NCBI GenBank assembly: GCA_030568195.1
Contig: JAJLTO010000002.1
Coordinates: 62,001 to 126,000, forward strand
DNA from: Dipodascopsis uninucleata var. uninucleata
Lineage: Eukaryota > Ascomycota > Lipomycetes > Lipomycetales > Lipomycetaceae
Direction: 5' to 3'
DNA: 64,000 nucleotides
Both the position numbers and the translations under genes were made by a program. The notes beneath the pieces are model-generated. The model did not search any database, was not told the DNA's origin, and saw nothing but the letters and a program-made list of their open reading frames with translations. Of this stretch, positions 1 to 10,254 are shown piece by piece. How positions within the stretch are numbered: the stretch's first letter is position 1; each line of letters opens with the position of its first letter.

Positions 1-52
1 AATAAGAGTATAGAACGTGGAAGACAGAAACTAGCCCGAAAACGTTTAGCTC

Positions 53-3000
53 TTAGGTTGCTAAAGGTTTTGAAGCCCTCTTTTGATTATTGTTACGTTC
101 CTTTTGGCTAATAGTGACTTCGGCAATTTTAGCTTTAGCTTTCTCGATGTCTTCCTGGGCACCTTCAATCTTGATTTCCGTGGTAGTATTCTGAGGTGGA
201 ACTGTTAGAACGACACCGAATTCTTTTTCAATCGATCTTTTCGTGTTACCAGAAGGACCAATGACGTATCTGTGCTTGTCAAGTGGAACCTCAACCTTTT
301 CCTCCACTCTTCTAGATAGAACATCGACGCGTCTCTCGATCTCCTTAATTATCTTAGCTACCACATCTTTCTTGCCCTGAACAATGATCTTGGAATCTGA
401 CGACTCAGGAGGTGGTATTCGAATCATTCTACGCTGAGAACCACTTTGGTCACCAGCTCCAGCAATGTTCATAATTTCTCTCAATGCGAACCCTTTGTTA
501 CCTATAAGACTCTTGTGGTACTTCTTATCAACGTCAATTGCTTGACTTGTAAACTGTTCCACCTCTTCTACAATGGCTGTAATCTTTGCCTTTGCCTTAG
601 CAACAGAGTCTTCAGTTCCGGTCAAAACGACAGACACATTCTCCGTTTCAGTATTGTCACGACTAACATCGACCTTGGCGCCAGTATTATCCATGATCTC
701 GTTAATATATTCACCATTTCTTCCAATCAATCGAGATAATGCCTTGCGTGGTACATCGATGGATATACTATATCCATGCTCTGCTTCATACTTATAAAGC
801 TCCGTTAGCTCATCACGAGCTTTGGCTGCACCTTTGGATGGTCCCCGGATGACAACTTCATCCTTTGTACGCGGCATATATTCAGGTTGCTCAGCATCTT
901 CTTCTTCTGAGCCGTTGTTACGGGGAAACAAGACTCTGACTTCGTATCTTTCTTCCAAACGACGTACAAACTTGCCCTTTTGACCAATCAAAGCAGCGTG
1001 ATAGTCATTTGGAACAGTGATGCGAATGATCGTCTCATCCTCAAGTCTCTTAGCAAGAGCCTTAATACGCTTCTCAGTTTCCAAAACATTGCTCTTAATA
1101 CCCTTGATAGTCAACGTTCCATCGTCTTCGAGATCGATTTTGACACCTAGTTCCTCTCGTAACTTGGAAATATTAGCACCACCTTTTCCAATCAATTGAG
1201 CAGAAAATTTCATCGGAAACTGAAAGTTCACTGTAAAGCTATTCAAGATCTCTTGGTTACTGGCCTCCTTTACAATCTCAGTAATGCTCTTTGTAACACG
1301 TTCAACTTCCTCTGCTGGACCACGAACAACAACACTGTCTTCTGTAAGGCCATCATTAGGCCTGTCCTTGCTCAGCCCAACCTGAACATAGATGGGTGAA
1401 TCAGGAGTGCCAATTATGGAATTGATAGTGGATCGCTTGGGACCAATAATATACTTGTGTTCGTTAACAGGGATCTTCAAGATTTTGGTCACCAGCTCAG
1501 CTTGTTTGTCTTTAATATCCTCGTAGACATCTATAGCTGCCTTCAGACTTGCTTTGATTTCAGACTCGTCCGGAGCAAAGTCATCGTCCGACTTACCATC
1601 ATAGACAAGAATAATGTCAGTGCTACCGTCAGTCTCGTCTGGAATGATCGTCTCAACGCCAAATTGCTCTTTCACCTTCTGGATGTTACGGCCCTTAAAA
1701 CCAATAATATGACGATGGATCAGAGGATCGATACCAGACAAATGAAAAACTCGTACAGGCGGAATTCCATTAACCAGATCAATGATTTCCTTGCGAGCCT
1801 TTTTAACACTTTCATTACTCTTGCCGGCAATATCATAGACTAAATCTGCAGAATTGACGTCAAAAATGTCTCTCGACTGAGGAACAAAAATCTGGACGTC
1901 GCTCTCTTTCTCGATAGCTTGAAGCTTCTTAGTGACCAAGAAATAACGCGTCAAATCTCCGGCGTGGGATCGGTTTTTTCCGTGGGACTTGGAGACATCT
2001 AGAGAGTCTACTACAATGGAGTTTGCTTTTGCCAATGCAAGTCCAATGGCTTCTCCAAGCTTGGCTCGAGGACCAATGAATGTAACCGATTCTGAAGTAT
2101 CGTTCACAGGAGGAACCTTTACTATACACCCAGTTGCCTCGAAAATTTCTTGTGATGCTTTTCCCTTCTCTCCAACTACATAGCGATGCTGTCTCTTAGG
2201 TATGATAGTAGAGGCAGTGCCATATGAAAGCCTCAGCTCATCAGCGAACTCTTCAATCTTGGTCTTAGTCTCCAAAACAGCATTGCGTTCTCCAGAAATT
2301 ACTATACCACTGGGTTGAATATCACTGGTCTGCTCACGATAAAAGTTTGGGACCTTGATCCTGATATCCTTACCCTCCTCAAGCGCGGAGATTTGAGCAG
2401 ATACAAATGGAAGATAATCTGGATCAATAGTATTCAAACGAAGTGTAAGGTTCTTAGTACGCTCCGCTACAATAGCCATAATTTCTTGCTTAGCTATGGC
2501 AACTCCTTCTATATCACCCTCAATAAGGACTTCGGCAGTCTCATCCTCGGCAACATAGTCGTCATTAACTTTTTCCGTTTCACCGTTTTCCTGCTCTTCT
2601 TTCTTTGCAATCTGTATTTTAGTCTGACTCTTATCAATAATAGATTTCAAAGTACGTCCTTTGGTACCAATTATAAAAGAGCGGACACTAGCTGGAACGA
2701 TTAGCGTATCCTTTACACGAGGCGTTAATGAGCGTACCAGTTCGCGCCTTGCAAGAGCAACTTTTTCTGGTTTGCCCTTCACAATAAACGTCGTAGCGCC
2801 ACTGAGACCACTTGTAGAACTCTCAATAGACGAAACCCCAGAACTCTCCCTTGCTCTGGTAACGGCTTCAACAAAGACCAATCTACTTCGCTGTTGAGAC
2901 GGAATTTCTAGCGTAAATATATCAGTTATCTCGCCTGATCGAGCATGTGGTTGCCTAGACGCGCCATTCAATTTTCCCAAAGTAGTAGCTGATCCAGATG

Positions 3001-3391
3001 GATTTGCTGCACTAACAGTGCTCTTCGAAGAGCCACCCCAAACCGAAGAAGTAGACGCTTTTGTATTAGTCGCACCTCCCAAGCTTGGGAAGGCTTCAAG
3101 TGACTTGAAATCAAGCTTCTCCTTCGCAGGCTTTCGTAGAACCTCAGATTTCATCTCCGGTGTTGATGCTAGAGACAGAGATGCGATTGGTGGTGGAGAG
3201 GAAGCAGAAGTAGTTGCCGTAGTAACAGACGACGTCAAATCTGCGGAAACATCTTCGTCAGCAATTGGATACTGAGACGAAGATATATCGTCTACAGTTG
3301 CAGTCACAGCAGCAGCTTCATGCTTCTCTCTGAGCAGATCTGCTGGAGAAAGATTGGAAGCCTTTGATAACTCCTGAGATGTACTATCCAT
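53..3391 (-). CDS. SCP160: Vigilin/Scp160-type multi-KH RNA-binding protein
   Basis: A single exon of 1112 residues with an ATG at 3391-3389, close to the length of budding-yeast Scp160 (about 1220). An acidic, Ser/Thr-rich N-terminus of roughly 150 residues is followed by tandem KH domains to the C-terminus. Visible KH loops include IIGTKGRTLKSII, VVGEKGKASQEI, IIGFKGRNIQKV, LIGKGGANISKL, LIGQKGKFVRRL, LIGRNGEYINEI, LIGNKGFALREI and VIGPSGNTKRSI. One loop reads IIGPKRSTINSII and has lost the second Gly of GxxG, and several intervening repeats look degenerate. The family binds mRNA on ER-associated polysomes and affects translation and ploidy maintenance; that role is from family knowledge. 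The C-terminus (KERNNNQKRASKP) is basic, as in homologues that contact ribosomes. Confidence 0.95.
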   Translation of the reverse strand: MDSTSQELSKASNLSPADLLREKHEAAAVTATVDDISSSQYPIADEDVSADLTSSVTTATTSASSPPPIASLSLASTPEMKSEVLRKPAKEKLDFKSLEAFPSLGGATNTKASTSSVWGGSSKSTVSAANPSGSATTLGKLNGASRQPHARSGEITDIFTLEIPSQQRSRLVFVEAVTRARESSGVSSIESSTSGLSGATTFIVKGKPEKVALARRELVRSLTPRVKDTLIVPASVRSFIIGTKGRTLKSIIDKSQTKIQIAKKEEQENGETEKVNDDYVAEDETAEVLIEGDIEGVAIAKQEIMAIVAERTKNLTLRLNTIDPDYLPFVSAQISALEEGKDIRIKVPNFYREQTSDIQPSGIVISGERNAVLETKTKIEEFADELRLSYGTASTIIPKRQHRYVVGEKGKASQEIFEATGCIVKVPPVNDTSESVTFIGPRAKLGEAIGLALAKANSIVVDSLDVSKSHGKNRSHAGDLTRYFLVTKKLQAIEKESDVQIFVPQSRDIFDVNSADLVYDIAGKSNESVKKARKEIIDLVNGIPPVRVFHLSGIDPLIHRHIIGFKGRNIQKVKEQFGVETIIPDETDGSTDIILVYDGKSDDDFAPDESEIKASLKAAIDVYEDIKDKQAELVTKILKIPVNEHKYIIGPKRSTINSIIGTPDSPIYVQVGLSKDRPNDGLTEDSVVVRGPAEEVERVTKSITEIVKEASNQEILNSFTVNFQFPMKFSAQLIGKGGANISKLREELGVKIDLEDDGTLTIKGIKSNVLETEKRIKALAKRLEDETIIRITVPNDYHAALIGQKGKFVRRLEERYEVRVLFPRNNGSEEEDAEQPEYMPRTKDEVVIRGPSKGAAKARDELTELYKYEAEHGYSISIDVPRKALSRLIGRNGEYINEIMDNTGAKVDVSRDNTETENVSVVLTGTEDSVAKAKAKITAIVEEVEQFTSQAIDVDKKYHKSLIGNKGFALREIMNIAGAGDQSGSQRRMIRIPPPESSDSKIIVQGKKDVVAKIIKEIERRVDVLSRRVEEKVEVPLDKHRYVIGPSGNTKRSIEKEFGVVLTVPPQNTTTEIKIEGAQEDIEKAKAKIAEVTISQKERNNNQKRASKPLAT

Positions 3392-4884
3392 TGCAAATCA
3401 ACAACTTAATATAATTTTAGAAAAAGGATAGGGAATCGCACCTTCTATCTAAAGATGGAGAGATAAACTTGCTACTCGCTAATAGAAACTATGACTTCCT
3501 TATCCAATAAATTTTAATAATGATCTCGATAGCATGCAAAATTCCTTCCCAAAGACGATCCTTTTGCTAATAAGCAAAAATAGCAGCCAATTTAAATAAA
3601 ATGGAACGTGAAGTGAAGATACAGCACTGAAATCTAATGACCGTACCAAAAAAATATCGATCAAGTATTGGCGACAATCAGAGCAGACTCACGCTGAAAG
3701 AGACGAAAGCAAAGTACGATAGAATGCAGATATACGAATATATAAGAATATACCCTTAAGTAATATATCCTTTCAAATGATCTGAATTAAGTAGCTGCAG
3801 CTTGTTCTTGTCTAAAACACCTGCTATCTCGAGACAGTTGTCCTTAAAATTGTTAGCTTCCAAGAAATTATTATCAACGACTGAATCTACAACCACCACA
3901 AATCTTTATACGCACTACTATACATAAATATACAGATGAATCTATTTCATGCACATAAATATCGTATCTATAGATCAAGATGATATATGTACAAGAGTCT
4001 AAACGAACAATAAACTTCTAGCAATTTTTGATGAAATCAATGTCGCTTATCAATTATATTTTCATCTAATCAACTAAGATAGAAACAAATCATTAGTCAC
4101 AAACAATTAATTCGGTAGTGTCAATGTAGTACCACCAATATACCAGTTATTTTTATTTTCTGTCCACAAACGGTCCCCCCCCTCTTTGCTCAATACGCTG
4201 TTTGTCCGTATGGCATCTTCGAGAAGCCACGTTTCCACTATCAATTTGACCTTCACCAGTTTACTCCCAGACAAATAATCCTATCTGAATCAATCAATCT
4301 GACGTACTTACCAATCACTATACTATCAATTGAACCTGAATATCGAGTCTTATTCGTGCTGTTCGTGTGTCCTGCCTCAATTGAGTAGAATAATATTCTT
4401 CTCCTGTTAGCCCGGACGGAGAGTCTCTAGTATCCAGGTAGCTAAAAGCCAATCTATATTTTAAGAGTCCCACATGAGATTACCCGGACGTCACTTTCGG
4501 TTGGGCACAAACATCACTGAAGAATAGATCTGAAGCCAATTAAATAGATATCTTCACAAAGATATCTATAAAGCAATGGTGATACCAATAGGGAGCAGAA
4601 GCATGTGATATAATTGGGCTTGAACTTCATTTATTTTAAAATCTGAAAGTCGAGTCAGTAAAAGGCTCGTCAAGTGCAATTTTTGTTACGTAAAGACATG
4701 GCGTCTGCCACAGATCAGGAGTACTGCTTAAGAAACTGTATTAGTATCATAGCGAATAGCTATGCCCTATATTTGGATGTCGTAACATGCTAAAAATGTA
4801 AAATCTACGAAGCCCTTGCTAGAGGAGTGGATATGTATAGAAATTAAATGTTCGTGGGGATGCGTCGAATTGCTTGAATCAATG
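3392..4884. other. Intergenic: SCP160 promoter side and downstream of the DUF1308 gene
   Basis: About 1.5 kb, AT-rich, with no ORF I would call. It holds a run of eight C at 4175-4182 and a 9-bp perfect inverted repeat (4545-4553 with 4560-4568, 6-nt loop). The part next to 3391 should be the SCP160 promoter and leader. Confidence 0.5.
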
Positions 4885-6343
4885 CTAGAGCCCAAGAAGG
4901 CTGCGCGGTTGTATGACGAGGATAGTATGACCAAATTTTGATATTCGTCTTGCGATTCCTTTATTAGCGGTGACAGTACAGATTCCATCGATTTTAGAAG
5001 CGATAGAAAATACATTCGCTAGTATCCATGATATTTGAGGGTCGTCATAAAGAGTAACTGAACTTGTCGCCCGGTCCACCTCTTCCTGATCTAGCTCGAT
5101 AACTTCTACTCTGGGTATTTGTCCAACACCTGAGGCAAAGAGCTTTCTCGCGTTTTTCTTTTCTGCACAACTTCCCATTATATCCACCATATCCAAAACC
5201 CTCTGCTGCACACGATCAGAGCAAATCAACTTAATATCCGGTCTCAGTCGAAAAACTTGATAAAATATGTCGCATAAAAGCCTATGATTTTGTTCCGATT
5301 TAATCTGACTTGTTAAAAATTTAAGAGCGCTTTCAGACTTCAGCTTTGTGGAAGCCTCAAGCGCAGACAGTGTATCTGATGGCTCTTTCAAAGATATATC
5401 TGAAATGAGGCCTAATATTCCCGTGACGTCCAAATTTAATATTGAAGGCAATTGCTCCAGAAAATACTCTTGATCTTCCTTGACCATTGCGTCCGCAAGT
5501 TTGTCCGTTGTGATAGTCGCACTATCTAGACTCTGTACGATTTTCATCTTACATTCGAATCTTTCAGCTATGACCTTTGTAATGTAGTTGAGTATTTCCA
5601 GATCTTTGGAGCAGAGATCATTAAGGTCATCAAGAACAAATACAAATATGAGTTCTTTGTTAGCATCTAAGCGATCAGGTCTAATAAGGAACGGAAAGTT
5701 CATTTGATTAGCATCTAATGGACTATTTCGCAAACTTGATAGAATTTTTTGGCTCTTTTTTATTCGTTTTATAACTGACGAACATCGTAAAGCGTCGATT
5801 ATCTCGTCACATAGGAGTTCTTCGCTATCTGTCTCGTGCTTAACACGTACCATTTCCAGCAGTAACTGAGAAAAGCTTTGTTTATAGACCTTGACATAAC
5901 GAAATCCATACTCTGATACAATATCTACGCCCGTTGAGTCCCCTAGACTAATTGTTCCTTTACTTAGACCCCAGGAGGGATCTGCCGAGCCAAATACATT
6001 CCATGTAGTGGATAAGCTCCAAATATTCGAAGACTGCAGCTTATGATATCGAATTTCTGTCTCCAGGTCATCGCTATCTCCTAAAGATAACTATCAAATA
6101 AAGTGAGCTAGCCCAAATGACAGAAGCAACGCCAAAGCTAGAAAAACTTACATCTTCTAAGAATTTTAACTCAGCTTGCACTCGTCGTTCAAACTTCTTG
6201 AAACACGCAATATCACGGATCCATATTGGCCGTGGACGATGTAAATTGATCCTGAAATTTAGTTCTCTTTGAAAATCTGCCACTCTGGCGAGAAGATCTC
6301 GTCCATATTCTATGGTCTCTGATAACTCTGTATCAATATTCAT
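4885..6343 (-). CDS. DUF1308 (C7orf25/UPF0415-like) protein with PIN-like C-terminal part
   Basis: Two exons, 6343-6152 and 6090-4885, joined by a 61-nt intron (GTAAGT...GATAG); 465 residues from the first in-frame ATG at 6343. An N-terminal helical part (RDLLARVADFQRELNF, FKKFERRVQAELKFLED) is followed by LNLDVTGILGLISDIS and a C-terminal block ending ICTVTANKGIARRISKFG. This order resembles the DUF1308 family, whose C-terminal part is PIN-nuclease-like with an Asp in LDVT. I recognise the family from memory only, so the assignment is moderate. Function is not established. The open frame continues upstream of the chosen ATG to about 6373 behind an ATTTCAG, so an additional 5' exon is possible. 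Confidence 0.6.
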
Positions 6344-6819
6344 AGACTTTACAATGGTATGTGTTGAAGGCAACTGAAATTCTTATTACTAAAGTTATTC
6401 TCTATGATATAATAATGTCTTGAAGAGAGTAAAAATTATAAGCATAAATTTTAAATTTTGCTACGGGTAAATATTATAGCAATTCTTTAGAATAACAAAT
6501 TCAAACATTATAATAAAAATCCTGACTAGTTCAAAAAAATCCGATTATATTACTATAATAATGATTATTACTAAATATGCATAGCAAAACTCTTGATAAT
6601 AATTATTTAACATATTAAATGCTTTTACAAAACCCATAATACTCCAATCCATACTTAATAAACCCTTTAGAACTAATGAGAGAACCAAAAATACAAACAA
6701 ATACATACACATGCGTTTACAGGCCATGGAAAAGCATAAAAAGATACAGAAATGAAATTGATTACTTAGCATACTTGCATGAATCAACTATAAGCAATAG
6801 AACATTGTTTCTAAGGTAA
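6344..6819. other. Short AT-rich spacer
   Basis: Spacer between the DUF1308 gene start and the RasGAP stop codon, both on the minus strand. It is strongly AT-rich, consistent with the RasGAP 3' UTR plus a promoter. I see no coding signal. Confidence 0.5.
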
Positions 6820-9340
6820 TTAACGACGACGTCCTGAAAACTGACGCTGAAGAAACTCCAACATGCCCGATACACGCAAGATAACGTATTCGAGATCTAA
6901 TACCTCTACTTCATTGTTTGCCATTTCAAGAAGATCATCAAGCTTGAGGTTAAGTTCTAGAAGACTTTTACTCCTTCCTTTATAGTGTAGGGACACAATA
7001 AAAGTACCAGGTGTAGGTGATGCCATCAAAAAGTAAAGATTTTGCAGTCGTGCCTCAGGAACGTTACAGACAATAATGACGCCTTCTTTGCGAAGTACCT
7101 GCTGAGAGAATCTATACGGACCCAAATTTTGGCTCTTGTACGCAGATTTGATATCCTTACCATGAACAGCAACTAGACCAACACGATCATTCATGTTTGA
7201 CTTTTTAGGTCCCGACTGAATTCTGACATTACGCAAATAGTTCTTATATGTCTCCAGTTGTCCATGCAAATACTTATTGTGGTCACAAATATTTCGATAA
7301 ACAGACTCTAGGGAAATTAATTCTTCTAGAACCTTTTCACGGATGGAACCAACACGACAGATCTCACCTTCAACTTCGTCAGCCAAAGGATTGCCTGTCT
7401 CATTTAAGTTAACTCGGTCCTCGTCTTCAAGTATCCTCAACAGCTCTAGTACGCGCTGGCCCTTTTTAAGGACAACAGCATCCCTAGTTGTATGCGCAGC
7501 AGCTATTGCAATCTTATACAAATTCAATGGTCGCTCAAAGACAGGACTATCTAAAGGAAATGATCTTAGTATTTGAACAAGTAAAGTCTTCGCCTCTAGA
7601 TAGACTAGGTCCTTTTCGTTGATATCGAGCGTTTCATCCATCGAATCTGAGCCTGATTCGAAGCGATTAAACAAGGACAACTGCATATTAAAATTTTCAT
7701 GGCGCAGGAACAATGGAGGTGGAGTACCCAAGTCATCAAGGATGATCGTAAGCTTTCCTTGGTTCTCAGGACAAACGTCACTTCTATATTTAGCAAGAAG
7801 AGCGTGCATACCATACATCTCATTAACTGTAATGGATAAAATGATATCCTTCTTAGACAGAGCAACATATCTATCAATCTCCAAAGTCTCGTAAAAATCA
7901 GACACTTCACACAGATCATTGAGAAATTTGTTCATACGCGCTTTGTTGTCTTTGATGAAAGCAGTCAAAAAAGGCATGTCCTGCTCCTTTCTTGATGTAG
8001 GCATGTTTGACAAATTTTGCAACATTTTAGCGATGTAAGTCAACGTTCGTCGAGGATGCTCATCAGGCACCTTGTCAACTAATAAATATGAATGAGGACT
8101 GACAATGCAAGGATTAATATATCGTAGAAAGAAAAAAGCGCCAATAAGACTACAAGTGTCTGCATCGGTAACATCGGGGTACTTTCTTCTTGTAAGACTT
8201 CTGATTTGCTTGCATATCCATCGAATGCCATACGGTACGGACTCCAGTGATTCTATGATGCTGCTAAGGAGCTTATTTGCAAAATTGCTAATGTACACTA
8301 TGCGTGGTTGTAAAACAGCATGCACAGTTTTGTTACTAAGAGCTTGGTCCATTGTAACCGACCTTTGCATTTCCAAAAGATTTGCGTTTACACCAGCCTT
8401 TCGAATAGCATCATTATATATTTGTTCATACACTTTCAGAGCATTTATCTCTAAATCCAATTCGTTCTTCGCAATAATTTCTTTAATAGTAGGTGACAGC
8501 GCCGCTTTAAGATAGCTCTGTCCTGGTCCACGCCTAGTATATGTAGTCATCATGCGCGAAACAGCGGTATTTGCTCGCAGCAATGAAGAGAACTCAGTAG
8601 TCGTGTCAAATTGTGACGAGAGGACAGACTGGAACATAGACAGCAATAAATGCTCTTCACGCTGATCATACTGATTTCCATATATTGTGAACATAACTGT
8701 TTGGAGAAAAGAGTCGATCTCTTGCATAGACAATTTTCGACAAAGCGATGCAATATAACGAGGTTGAGTCTGCAACAAAAAGAAGAGGTTTCCGTACTTT
8801 TGCGTCTGCTTATAATCCGGTAATACTCCTTCAGCGACAGGATCGTGCTCAAGATGATTTTGGACCTCAGCCTGCTTAAATAAATAATAAAAAACAGTTA
8901 GCTCAATAAACACACAAAGGACAGCCCCAAATCGGCTCCAAACCTGCAGATGACTTAAAACATTCCCACAGAACAAACAATAAAAAAAAATAGCCAACCT
9001 CTTCTGTTGCAATTTTATTGTGAATAAGTAATGCTATCCTTGAATCAAGATAGCGCACATCCCGTTCCAGCAAAAAGTTTTGTTTCGACTGAAAGGTTAT
9101 CCTAGTTTTCAGATCCCGCAGTCGCTTCTGCGCCCTTGCTAGCTCGTCGTCAATTTCATAATCCTGATCTGACTCGGACATTGCTATATATATCTCGGTA
9201 ATGGGAGACCTTTTTGGATTGCACATATTGTTGCTACTAGTATTCGAAGAGCTATTGCTTTCTGTACTGCCATAGCTACTGTAATTGTAGTTGTCACTCT
9301 GCGAGCTCCTTAGGTCTGACATTAATATACCAGTCTCCAT
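6820..9340 (-). CDS. GAP1: Ras GTPase-activating protein, fission-yeast Gap1/IQGAP-related type
   Basis: Two exons, 9340-8999 and 8871-6820, with a 127-nt intron (weak 5' site GTTGGC, 3' GCAG); 797 residues from the first in-frame ATG, near S. pombe Gap1 (766). After a Ser/Asn-rich N-terminus and a short coiled segment (ELARAQKRLRDLKTRI) lies the RasGAP domain. The candidate arginine finger is in SSLLRANTAVSRMM, followed by RRGPGQSYLK and the signature FFFLRYINPCIVSPHSYL, then MLQNLSN. A RasGAP C-terminal domain runs to the end (IVSLHYKGRSKSLLELNLKL). The family stimulates GTP hydrolysis by Ras. An upstream in-frame extension has no ATG, so a further 5' exon cannot be excluded. Confidence 0.92.
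8872..8998 (-). other. RasGAP intron with weak 5' splice site
   Basis: 127 nt. The 5' site reads GAG|GTTGGC and the 3' site TTTAAGCAG|GCT. The only other in-frame GT considered (CAG|GTTTGG) would create an immediate stop at the junction. The frame across the chosen junction is continuous (EEAEVQNHL). Confidence 0.7.
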
Positions 9341-9987
9341 TTCGTCAATGACGGACGACTCTGGCGATGGCAAAACAGTAATATATTAATTAATTATACT
9401 ATATTACTTCTGTTAATCAAAGCTTGGATGAGCGCAATGTATCTTGAGTAGAAAAATTAGAGATCTAAATGGAGTACAGGGCGCTCTATTAATTTTCCTG
9501 TTCCAGGTCTCTTCTGACAGGCCCTTTAGTTGTAGGAAAAAAAATCTTAGAGCACAACCCCCTCCTTTCCAGTATTTGGATGTCAAACAAATGTACTCTC
9601 CTCAATTAACACTCGAATATACCAGTATCACCTTAATTATAGCAACTCCCGGTGAGTTTAACGACGATGGATTAATCCTTTAAGCTGTCTAGGTTGGCTA
9701 TTTGAGTGACAATGTCGAAGAATTAGTAAGCAATGTGGATTTCGACCGGCAACCGCCTTCCTCCCTGGACTACAGCTTTGATAATGATTTCGATTAGTGA
9801 CGAAAATATTTCTATCGTCTTATTGCACCGCTGATCTATACACAACAACAACCGAACATGAGATTGGCCAATTAATCACGACCCTGGTTGTTTAATTTGC
9901 GCGGAAGAATCGGACTTCTGGAGAGCTGGGAGCAGTTCGTTGATCAACGCGTTTAAAGCTTCTTGAAATATCCTCCCTTATCACCTA

Positions 9988-10012
9988 AACTACTACTACT
10001 ACTACTACTACT
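9988..10012. repeat. ACT/CTA trinucleotide microsatellite
   Basis: About eight uninterrupted ACT units in non-coding DNA upstream of the RasGAP gene. Confidence 0.9.
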
Positions 10013-10053
10013 CAGGCACACGAATGACTATTGATGCATGTGCATTTAAATAT

Positions 10054-10254
10054 TCAATTTTTTTCTGGTTCCGCTGTCACTAGACTCTCACTGCTATCTT
10101 TACTGACCGCGAGAGATGTATAGTAGTTTAGCGCCTCTGTCATAAATTGTAGATTATTCAGAATAGGAAAACTTTTAATGGTGGTAAGAAGACGGTCCCA
10201 CATTGTCGATGGTAAATGACGAATACTAGTTAATGAACACTGCATTATAGACAT
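10054..10254 (-). CDS. Possible 66-residue small protein, unidentified
   Basis: An ATG-started ORF with a stop, in an otherwise gene-poor stretch. It begins MSIMQCSLTSIRHLPSTMW and ends in a charged tail (KDSSESLVTAEPEKN), which looks more protein-like than other short ORFs nearby. I do not recognise a family and see no supporting neighbour. It could be chance or an exon of something larger. Confidence 0.22.
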   Translation of the reverse strand: MSIMQCSLTSIRHLPSTMWDRLLTTIKSFPILNNLQFMTEALNYYTSLAVSKDSSESLVTAEPEKN

